Below, piece by piece: positions 1 through 8,902 of a stretch of 39,464 bases of DNA (positions are counted from its first letter, which is position 1; every line of letters starts with the position of its first letter). The notes beneath the pieces are model-generated. The model was not told the origin of the DNA and did not search any database. It saw nothing but the letters and a program-made list of their open reading frames with translations. The position numbers and the translations under genes are program-made. The stretch spans positions 1 through 39,464 of the forward strand of contig PBAZ01000027.1 in assembly GCA_002717565.1 (NCBI GenBank), in the 5' to 3' direction. Origin of the DNA: Chloroflexota bacterium. GTDB lineage: Bacteria; Chloroflexota; Dehalococcoidia; Lucifugimonadales; GCA-2717565.

Positions 1-1133
<1,133 letters not shown>

Positions 1134-1241
1134 CTACGATTCCTGTTTGAGGGACCGGGCGCTTGCGCGACCGTGGAGGGGCTTTTCAATGGTCTCATCA
1201 TTAGTTATCCCGAAATAAGGCACTATGTGAGCCTGATAATA

Positions 1242-2558
1242 TCAGGAGAAAAGGTGTCTTTCGGCCAACTGCGCCACTTTTTCACGGTGGCTAGGTAGGG
1301 TAATGACATATACTGCTGCTTGGCTCACTTGGCGGCTCCTCAGTGCGTCGGCAATCGGGGTGTGTTCGCGGAACCAGCGAGTCTTACCGTCATCACCCAG
1401 AATCCTAACTTCGACCTGCGACATCCTAGGTTCAGCGAGTAAGAGTTTGATGTTCGGGACATCTACTGCAACATAGCCCGGAGGAAGGCCTGCTCTGTGA
1501 GCTAGTTCATCCTCGAATTGGCGTCTGCTCTCAGAGCTCTCGACTATTCTCAGTAGATTCGCAGCCTGTTCTTCAGTCAGGTCCTCCCTTCGCCTACTAG
1601 CACATACTTTGAGCAGTTGCCTGTACTTGAGTCGTCTAATCATGTCCTGGGCATAATCTCCTGCTCCGGACAAAGCTTCCCAAATCTCTGCGTCTACTCT
1701 GCGTTGCAGATCTATAGAATCGGGTAGACTATCTGAGCTCCTCTCCACCGCTCTCGAAAGCATGACTTCGGTAACTCTGGTAACGCGATGGAAGTAGACT
1801 GCACTGTACATCAGAGCGCGAGACATCATCATTCCTTCAAGGGCCGGTAGGCCTCCTTCTTCGACGGCTATGTCGCCACTATGCCTCTCAAGACACATGA
1901 TAAGTCTGCGGTGGTCAACTATGCCATGCTTGACACCCGTGAAATGAGAATCTCTGAGCAGGTAGTCAAGTTGGTCGCAATCTACAGGACCGTGTACTAA
2001 ATGAGCGAGAGTAAGATCTTGGTCAACGAAGTTTTCCTTGCCGGCTGTCCATGCATTCAACGAGCGTTCGGTTCCACCGGCCCCAGGGCCCCTAATCAGT
2101 CCGGCGACCTCCTTGGGGTCAAGTCCGTGTGATTCGAGAATTTCGGGTACAGTTCTTCTATCTAGAACGGAATTCTCCTCCCCCTGCCGTAGTACATCGT
2201 AATCACCTACAATGATTCCCTCGGTGATAGACATATGATCCATGCCTCCTCTCTCATGCAGAATATGTTCCAATGTGTGCGAGTAGGGCCCGTGGCCCAC
2301 ATCGTGCAGCATGGCGGCGGCCTGTACAGTATTGGTCTCATATTCATCTAGGCCAAGTGACTCAGCCATCATTCCTGCAATATGTGAGACACCTAATGAG
2401 TGCTCAAAGCGAGTATGATGAGCCCCCGGGAATACAAGATGTGCGAGCCCCAGTTGCTTGATATGGCTTAACTTGTTCATCTCAGGAGTACTTAGCAAGT
2501 CAGCCCTGACGCCCTCAATTCTGAACTGCCCATGGATGGCGTCGTTGATTACCTTCAT
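1242..2558 (-). CDS. HD-domain phosphohydrolase (dGTPase-like, COG1078-type)
   Basis: HTRFEHSLGVSHIAGMM...AAMLHDVGHGPYSHTLEHIL HD signature. ORF track extends to 2639, but the conserved start is probably MKVINDAIHGQFRIEG at 2558. Confidence 0.88.
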   Translation of the reverse strand: MKVINDAIHGQFRIEGVRADLLSTPEMNKLSHIKQLGLAHLVFPGAHHTRFEHSLGVSHIAGMMAESLGLDEYETNTVQAAAMLHDVGHGPYSHTLEHILHERGGMDHMSITEGIIVGDYDVLRQGEENSVLDRRTVPEILESHGLDPKEVAGLIRGPGAGGTERSLNAWTAGKENFVDQDLTLAHLVHGPVDCDQLDYLLRDSHFTGVKHGIVDHRRLIMCLERHSGDIAVEEGGLPALEGMMMSRALMYSAVYFHRVTRVTEVMLSRAVERSSDSLPDSIDLQRRVDAEIWEALSGAGDYAQDMIRRLKYRQLLKVCASRRREDLTEEQAANLLRIVESSESRRQFEDELAHRAGLPPGYVAVDVPNIKLLLAEPRMSQVEVRILGDDGKTRWFREHTPIADALRSRQVSQAAVYVITLPSHREKVAQLAERHLFS

Positions 2559-2665
2559 CGAAGACCCTGCGGGGTTGCGAAAGGACACTCTGCCTTGAAT
2601 CGCACTATCGTAAATCTCTGTGATTCTGAAAAATATCATTCCATATGTTCAGTATGTTGCATTTC

Positions 2666-2691
2666 AATTGTATTTCATTTGCAATACAATT
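2666..2691. promoter_or_regulatory. Perfect 9-bp inverted repeat AATTGTATT-N8-AATACAATT, candidate operator
   Basis: Read directly: aattgtatt tcatttgc aatacaatt, in the divergent intergenic region between the HD gene and the RHH regulator gene. Confidence 0.6.
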
Positions 2692-2750
2692 AATAGGCTC
2701 TACCCGGTCTGCCAGACTCAGGAGGAATGCGAGTGGCCGGTGTCAGTCCG

Positions 2751-3101
2751 ATGGTTTCGATGAGAATACCCGAAGATCACTTGCTCGAAATCGACCAGCG
2801 TGTCGGTCTTGATGGAATGAGGAACAGATCGGATGTTATTCGGGAGGCTGTTCGCAAGTACCTAGCATCTCCTCTGCCTTCAATGGGTGATCGTGTCGAA
2901 GTAGAACTTGGGCCTGATCTGACCGCTAGGATGAGAGATTTCTGCAAGCTACACGGAGATACTCCTTCCTCCGTTTTGCGTCAGGCGGCTCGCACGCACA
3001 TTGCAAAGGCAACACTCGAGGGGGCCACTGTTGACAGGGTTCTCGAGATGCGTATGGATGAGTTACGTGCGCGCTTTGATGAAGATTCGAACGCTATATG
3101 A
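2751..3101 (+). CDS. Ribbon-helix-helix (CopG/MetJ-Arc type) transcriptional regulator, probable tandem RHH
   Basis: MVSMRIPEDHLLEIDQRVGLDGMRNRSDVIREAVRKYL is a canonical RHH; VEVELGPDLTARMRDFCKLHGDTPSSVLRQAARTHIAK looks like a second one. ORF track start at 2727; the start is likely 2751 or 2760. Confidence 0.85.
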   Translation: MVSMRIPEDHLLEIDQRVGLDGMRNRSDVIREAVRKYLASPLPSMGDRVEVELGPDLTARMRDFCKLHGDTPSSVLRQAARTHIAKATLEGATVDRVLEMRMDELRARFDEDSNAI

Positions 3102-3110
3102 GGTGAGAGA

Positions 3111-3287
3111 TTGAGCGATGATGGGATGCACGGGAATACGGGGGGGCGTCCTAGACGCCCCCTCGCCCAACCTTCCCGCAACCTGAGGGGATTGGTCAAG
3201 AGAGCGAAACTCTCCAATGCTGCAGGATACGATGCTCGCGAAGTTCCTAGAATTCAAAATAGGGGCGATAGGGATAATCTGCTTTGA
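3111..3287 (+). CDS. Possible small basic protein (58 aa, TTG start)
   Basis: TTG preceded by GAGGTGAGAGA (strong GGTGA SD that overlaps the RHH stop region); translation LSDDGMHGNTGGRPRRPLAQPSRNLRGLVKRAKLSNAAGYDAREVPRIQNRGDRDNLL*. Confidence 0.4.
   Translation: MSDDGMHGNTGGRPRRPLAQPSRNLRGLVKRAKLSNAAGYDAREVPRIQNRGDRDNLL
3142..3162. repeat. Perfect 9-bp stem / 3-nt loop inverted repeat GGGGGCGTC-CTA-GACGCCCCC
   Basis: Direct reading of gggggcgtcctagacgccccc. Confidence 0.7.
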
Positions 3288-3304
3288 GAATCAACACACA
3301 CCGT

Positions 3305-3322
3305 CCCGCACATCCGTGCGGG
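3305..3322. repeat. 7-bp stem / 4-nt loop hairpin CCCGCAC-ATCC-GTGCGGG
   Basis: Direct reading, about 55-70 nt upstream of the 969-aa ORF. Confidence 0.55.
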
Positions 3323-3375
3323 GCACCCTAATTGAGTAGTCTGAACCTTGATGCGTTGGACATCCATCCGGCAGC

Positions 3376-6285
3376 ATGGAGAAGGGCATGTCCGACTGGA
3401 GTCGGTTCGAAAGATTGACTCCTTTCAGGGTTCGTGATGTCCTCTTAGTTGCTAGCCATTTCGATCACTACCTGCTTGAGGAATCGGGATACCTGGCCGA
3501 GATAATGCGTCAGGAGTATTCTGACCTTAACTTATCTCAATCCCCCAGAATCATCCACAGTCCAGAAGCCCGGGATGCCTTGAGATTATTGCAGGCCCGG
3601 GATTTCGATGTAGTCATCACGATGGCTAGGGTGGGCGACATGGATGTAAACGCGTTTGGAATCGAGGCGAAGAATATCTGCCCCGGACTACCGGTGATGA
3701 TGCTCAGTCACAATACTAGAGAGTTGGCGGGCTTGAGTGCTGGTGAAGGCATTGACAGAATTTTCGTCTGGACCGGCGATAGTAGGATTCTACTATCTAT
3801 ATGCAAACTAATAGAGGACGAGAAGAACGTGGAGAATGATGTCAGAGATGGAGATGTCCAAGTAATTCTGCTAGTCGAGGATAGTCGCCGATTCTACTCT
3901 GCATATCTACCGCTACTGTACACGCAGTTAGTCAACCAAACAACCAGACTAATGGGCGAGGGCGGAAATCTGCATGAAAAACTCCTGAGGCTCCGTGCTA
4001 GGGCTAAGATCCTATTGGCCTCAGACATGGAATCTGCTAAGTCGATAATCAACAGGTATCAGAAGAATCTTATCGGAGTTTTCACCGATGGAAGATTTCC
4101 TAACGAAGGGGGGAATCGAGATACTGCGGGCCTAGAGTTGGTGAGATATGCTCAGCAGGGTCACCGTTATCTGCCGATTCTATTCCAATCGAAGAACATC
4201 GAACTCAAAGAGGAGGCCGAAGCCCTTGGAGTCAGATTTCTGCACAAGGAAGACAGTCAACTGTACCAGAGCATTGAGGACTTCATGGTAGAGGAGATGA
4301 ACTTCGGAGATTTCGTCTTCCGCAAGCCGGACGGTGTTGAAGTTGGAAGGGCATCTAATCTCAAAGAGCTTGCAGAAGGAATCGAGTCTGCATCGATAGA
4401 GAGTATCGAGCATCATGCGAGTAGAAACCAGTTCTCTCACTGGTTAAGGACGCGGACTGAATTCTCACTTGCTGCTAGGATGAGGCCGATGACAGTGGAT
4501 GATTTTGAGGATTCAGAGGAAGTCAGGTCGTATCTAGCCGACTCACTTCGAGGCCATATCGAACACGTCAAGATGCGTACAATCAGAGATTTTGACTCGA
4601 GTACCGGCGGGGTTGGCTTCCAGAGAATAGGTAGAGGTAGCCTAGGTGGAAAAGGGAGGGGTTTGGCGTTCTTCTTCACTAGGATGCCTGACTTGGGCTT
4701 GAGTGACTCACATCCCGAAGTTGATTTTGTCATTCCTCGCTCAATAGTTTTGGCAACAGATGTATTCGAGGAATTCATCGATGATAATCAACTTGGCAGA
4801 TTCGCGTACAAAGACTATGATGACGAAGTCGTGGATTCTGCCTTCCTTCAAGCAGATTTTCGACAAGAGATAGTGGACGAGTTCTCGAAGTTAATTGAGG
4901 GTATCGACTGGCCTCTCGCTGTTCGCTCTTCCAGTCTACTCGAAGACTCTAGTCATCAGCCATTCGCAGGGGTGTATTCGACTTACATGCTAGCAAACGA
5001 CCATCCAAATTCGGAAATCAGACTCAGTCGGTTGCTTGAGGCTGTTAAGTTGGTTTATGCATCTACTTACCACAGGGCAGCCAAGGCATATGTCAGTGCC
5101 ACACCGAGTACGATAGAAGACGAGCGGATGGCGGTGGTGATTCAGGAGTTAATCGGAGATGAAGTCAATGGCAGATTCTATCCAATCATCTCAGGAGCTG
5201 CTAGGAGTCACAATCACTACCCCGTCGAGCCGCTTTTACCTGAAGATGGAATTGCAGCAATCTGCATTGGACTTGGTAGGCAGGTCGCGACCGGTGGAAA
5301 GTGCCTCAGGTACAGCCCTGGACAGCCTCGCAGGATACATCAGTTCCACAACAACCAATCTACATTGGATACCTCTCAAAGGAGTTTCTTCGCCATTCCT
5401 ATGAATCAAGAAAGTGGTTCTGTTCATCCTTCTGAAGAAGAAAATCTCCTCAATCTGGGATTGAAAGAAGCGGAGAAAGACGGCTGTCTGTCACTTGTTG
5501 GTTCGACATATGTCACCTCTGATGATCGGATTGTTGATTCTGTCAAAGTTGATGGTGGTCCTAGGATTGTAACCTTTGCACCCATCCTGAAACACGGCAG
5601 ATTTCCTCTATCAGAGATTCTGCATCACGTCCTGACTTCTTGTGAGAACTACATCGGATCGCCGGTTGAAATTGAGTTCGCTGTGTCAATCGATTCCTCT
5701 GGCTCAAAACGCTTTGCTATCCTCCAAGTACGCCCTATGATGGATGGGTCAGTGGACATTGACGTCGATTTGGATAAAGTTGACAGGGGAAAGGCAGTCT
5801 GCATCTGTAGCCAGTCTTTGGGAAATGGCGTGATCGAGGATGTTCGAGACGTTGTCTATGTCCATCCAAAGAGGCTAGACAGGATGCACACAGTTGACTT
5901 GACTTCTGAGATTGAGGCCATTGACGCCGCCCTGAGGGATGAGGAGCGTCCTTACATCTTGATTGGCCCTGGTAGATGGGGTTCATCCGATCCTTCATTG
6001 GGAATTCCTGTCCAATGGGAGCAGATCATGGGCTCTAGGACAATTGTCGAAGTGCCTATGGCTGACATCCATGTCGAACCTTCGCAGGGAACGCACTTCT
6101 TCCAGAACATCATCACTTTCAACATAGGTTACCTGACCATTGGTCCGGACGACTTCCTCGATTGGGATTGGTTAGACTTGCAAGATGCTTTGATGGAGTC
6201 CGGTCCGTTGAGGCATGTGAGGCTAGAGAGTTCTCTAAAGGTGATTCTAGATAGTCGTGATTCTGAGGCTATAATCACAAAGTGA
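3376..6285 (+). CDS. Receiver-like N-terminus fused to PEP synthase/PPDK N-terminal (ATP-grasp, PEP/pyruvate-binding) domain protein
   Basis: LAVRSSSLLEDSSHQPFAGVYSTYML (PPDK_N signature AVRSS..ED...FAG), GGKGRGLAF, ILQVRPM; N-terminal receiver-like segments (VILLVEDSRRFYS, GVFTDGRFP); C-terminal IGPGRWGSSDPSLGIPVQW...QGTHFFQNI. True start may be MSDWSRF at 3388. Confidence 0.8.
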   Translation: MEKGMSDWSRFERLTPFRVRDVLLVASHFDHYLLEESGYLAEIMRQEYSDLNLSQSPRIIHSPEARDALRLLQARDFDVVITMARVGDMDVNAFGIEAKNICPGLPVMMLSHNTRELAGLSAGEGIDRIFVWTGDSRILLSICKLIEDEKNVENDVRDGDVQVILLVEDSRRFYSAYLPLLYTQLVNQTTRLMGEGGNLHEKLLRLRARAKILLASDMESAKSIINRYQKNLIGVFTDGRFPNEGGNRDTAGLELVRYAQQGHRYLPILFQSKNIELKEEAEALGVRFLHKEDSQLYQSIEDFMVEEMNFGDFVFRKPDGVEVGRASNLKELAEGIESASIESIEHHASRNQFSHWLRTRTEFSLAARMRPMTVDDFEDSEEVRSYLADSLRGHIEHVKMRTIRDFDSSTGGVGFQRIGRGSLGGKGRGLAFFFTRMPDLGLSDSHPEVDFVIPRSIVLATDVFEEFIDDNQLGRFAYKDYDDEVVDSAFLQADFRQEIVDEFSKLIEGIDWPLAVRSSSLLEDSSHQPFAGVYSTYMLANDHPNSEIRLSRLLEAVKLVYASTYHRAAKAYVSATPSTIEDERMAVVIQELIGDEVNGRFYPIISGAARSHNHYPVEPLLPEDGIAAICIGLGRQVATGGKCLRYSPGQPRRIHQFHNNQSTLDTSQRSFFAIPMNQESGSVHPSEEENLLNLGLKEAEKDGCLSLVGSTYVTSDDRIVDSVKVDGGPRIVTFAPILKHGRFPLSEILHHVLTSCENYIGSPVEIEFAVSIDSSGSKRFAILQVRPMMDGSVDIDVDLDKVDRGKAVCICSQSLGNGVIEDVRDVVYVHPKRLDRMHTVDLTSEIEAIDAALRDEERPYILIGPGRWGSSDPSLGIPVQWEQIMGSRTIVEVPMADIHVEPSQGTHFFQNIITFNIGYLTIGPDDFLDWDWLDLQDALMESGPLRHVRLESSLKVILDSRDSEAIITK

Positions 6286-8393
6286 TGGCCAATCTTCTTG
6301 GTCGTTCTATCGTCAGGACGGTTTCCATGAGGTCGAATCAATCCGAGGAGTTCGGGGTTTTTCTCGCTCACGATGAGCTCAGAGAGGCTCAAGGAGAGAT
6401 GATTGTCGATGGAATCGCAGCTCTAGGTTCAGGAGGTTTTCTGCTTGCTTCAGCACCTACGGGCATAGGCAAGACTGCAGCCGCACTGGCAGCCGCTTTA
6501 GATGCATCAAGAAAATCCCCAGAACCCAAAGTTGTCATGTTCCTTACCGGTAGGCAGTCACAACACAGGATTGTTGTAGATACAGTCCGCAGGATAAACG
6601 AGAAACTCGATGAAAACAGCAAGGTTAGGTTGGTCGATCTGATTGGACAACAAGGTATGTGCATCAATGAAATCAGGCACGAACACCGGGCTCTGTTCTC
6701 GAGGTTATGTGCCGATAAGAGAGGCTCTAGGACTTGCAAACCATGGCTTGCTGACTCTGAACTAATCCGGCCTCGAATTCTCCAAGACCCGTTGCATGTG
6801 GATGAGTTGGTCTCAATGTGCGAGAGGCGCGACAATGAATTGCCGTATGGAATCTGCCCTTGGAAGGTAGCTAGAGAATCTGCTTCATTCGCAGACATCG
6901 TGGTATGTGACTACAATCACGTATTCGTTGAGGCTGTGCGTGATTCATCTCTATCCGCCATGGGGCTAGATCTAGATGACATGATTCTGGTCGTGGATGA
7001 GGCGCACAACCTACCAGATCGAATTAGAAGAGGGTTTGAGCGAAGAATCACGATGAAAGTCATTCGAGATGCAGTATTGGAGATTGAAGAACATACTGAA
7101 ACTCTTCAATCAAAGGGTGCAGGACTCAAAGGAGAAGAGTCAGATGCCAATAATTCCGAATTAGACCGCCTTAGAAGGTCTAAAGCCGCGATGAGGAGAT
7201 TGAGAGAAGGACTACCACGGTGGTTTGCAGAGATCGAGGGTGGGCTTGCCGGTAATGTGGGCGAGGATCAGAGAGTTTCGATGACAGATTTCGTTAAGCG
7301 GGTTTCAGGAATACTCGCCGAGGATGTAGAGAGGAGTATCGAGACAGATGCGCTTGTCAGGATGTTGCAGACGATTAGGGTCGAAGTCGATGAGACCGAT
7401 GAGGATGTAGAAGAAGAGACTGCCTGCATGAGATTAGCTATCTTGCTTCAGACTTGTATGCAGAATCACGACAGCCCGGCGTTTGCACTCGTACATGACA
7501 AGATTGCCGGAGAAGAGCATCGCCTCACAACTCATCTTCTGGACCCGGGTGTGGTCTCGGGAGATCTTCTCAAAATGTGCAGTGGAGCAATCATGATGTC
7601 CGGTACACTATCTCCTCCAAAGATGTACGGGGACCTCCTCAAGATTCCCTTGGATAGAGTCTCCATCATCAAGGAGTATACCTCACACTTTCTGTCCGAG
7701 AGGCGACCTGTGCTGATTGCCAAAGATGTCACAAGCAGGTACCAGGACAGAGGAGAAGAAAATACTGCCAGATTGAGGGCACATATCCACTCAGTCCTCA
7801 AGAAGACACCTGGCCATGTGGCCGTTTTCGCTCCGAGTTATGCTTTGTTGGAGCAGATACTAATCGAGGATGAGGATTGGATAGTTAAGAGTCGTCGGAT
7901 GTTGCAAGAGAGGCCCGGTGACTCAAAGGAAAAGATGGACAGGATGGTGGACACCCTGCATCGATTTAGGCGTGAAGAAACTCCAGCCATACTCGCTGGA
8001 GTTCTAGGTGGAAAACTGGCCGAAGGAGTAGATTATCCCGGAAACATCCTCGATGCCGTAATCTGCATAGGTCTGCCTTTGCCACCTCCAAGCTCCAGAC
8101 AGGACGCTTTGAAAAGTTACTATGAGGAGCGATATGGAAAGCAGACGGCTTGGAGATATGCAGGCTCTCAGCCTGCGATAAATCGGCTGCTTCAGGCTAT
8201 GGGGAGGCCCATCAGAAAAGCAGCAGACCGAGCATTAGTAGTTCTTCTGGAGAAGAGGCTTTTACAGCGAGGATACAAATTCTGTCTACCTGAAGGTATG
8301 CACATGGTAGAGAGTGTCGATTCAGGTCGTACTGAGCGACATGCAGAGAGATTCTTCAGGAACAACCCGGACCCGGCCAAGCACATCGAGTGA
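6282..8393 (+). CDS. XPD/Rad3/DinG-type superfamily 2 helicase (DEAD_2, probable FeS cluster)
   Basis: ASAPTGIGKTAAALAAAL (Walker A), VVDEAHNLPDRIRR (DEAH), FeS-type Cys pattern (GMC...RLC/RTC...YGICPWK), C-terminal QAMGRPIRKAADRALVVLLEKRL. Confidence 0.9.
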   Translation: MMANLLGRSIVRTVSMRSNQSEEFGVFLAHDELREAQGEMIVDGIAALGSGGFLLASAPTGIGKTAAALAAALDASRKSPEPKVVMFLTGRQSQHRIVVDTVRRINEKLDENSKVRLVDLIGQQGMCINEIRHEHRALFSRLCADKRGSRTCKPWLADSELIRPRILQDPLHVDELVSMCERRDNELPYGICPWKVARESASFADIVVCDYNHVFVEAVRDSSLSAMGLDLDDMILVVDEAHNLPDRIRRGFERRITMKVIRDAVLEIEEHTETLQSKGAGLKGEESDANNSELDRLRRSKAAMRRLREGLPRWFAEIEGGLAGNVGEDQRVSMTDFVKRVSGILAEDVERSIETDALVRMLQTIRVEVDETDEDVEEETACMRLAILLQTCMQNHDSPAFALVHDKIAGEEHRLTTHLLDPGVVSGDLLKMCSGAIMMSGTLSPPKMYGDLLKIPLDRVSIIKEYTSHFLSERRPVLIAKDVTSRYQDRGEENTARLRAHIHSVLKKTPGHVAVFAPSYALLEQILIEDEDWIVKSRRMLQERPGDSKEKMDRMVDTLHRFRREETPAILAGVLGGKLAEGVDYPGNILDAVICIGLPLPPPSSRQDALKSYYEERYGKQTAWRYAGSQPAINRLLQAMGRPIRKAADRALVVLLEKRLLQRGYKFCLPEGMHMVESVDSGRTERHAERFFRNNPDPAKHIE

Positions 8394-8902
8394 GCAATGG
8401 GTTCATCCGAGTCTCTTGCTTCGGAGTGACAATGCAGTGGTCGAGGATACGGGTTGAGATGCCGGGCTCCAGTGCTCAGACTGATGCAAGTCTGGATATT
8501 GGTGAGTCGGGATTGGATTCTACTGCCGAACAGATGCATGACAAATTCATGGGCTCTATCCCTCATCTTGAGGAAGTTCGTCACGAGCATTGGGCAGTTG
8601 TTTCAGATCTCTCAAACTCAGTCGAGGCTTCAAAGACGATGTCGAGAGATGTTCAGCCAGTTGGAGAGATGTTGTCAGAATTTGGAGGTTCCATGGGCGA
8701 CCGGGAGATTTCAATTCCTTTACCTTCGACTATCCCTGATGAATTGATCATTGAGACTGGAACTGAAGGCAGTGAAAACCTAGTGAGATTGATTGCGCCT
8801 GAAAGATTTGGAGGGTTCATCAAGCAATTCTCGCTAAACGATGGTGATTCGATAGTAGCTGCTAGATGGTCAGATGGCTCATTAGTATTGGAGCTCAACT
8901 AA
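8390..8902 (+). CDS. Hypothetical protein, C-terminus possibly Hsp20/CS-like beta fold
   Basis: GTG start overlaps the helicase stop (GTGA), suggesting translational coupling; C-terminal FIKQFSLNDGDSIVAARWSDGSLVLELN resembles the terminal strands of Hsp20-like domains. Alternative ATG start at 8432. Confidence 0.6.
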   Translation: MSNGFIRVSCFGVTMQWSRIRVEMPGSSAQTDASLDIGESGLDSTAEQMHDKFMGSIPHLEEVRHEHWAVVSDLSNSVEASKTMSRDVQPVGEMLSEFGGSMGDREISIPLPSTIPDELIIETGTEGSENLVRLIAPERFGGFIKQFSLNDGDSIVAARWSDGSLVLELN

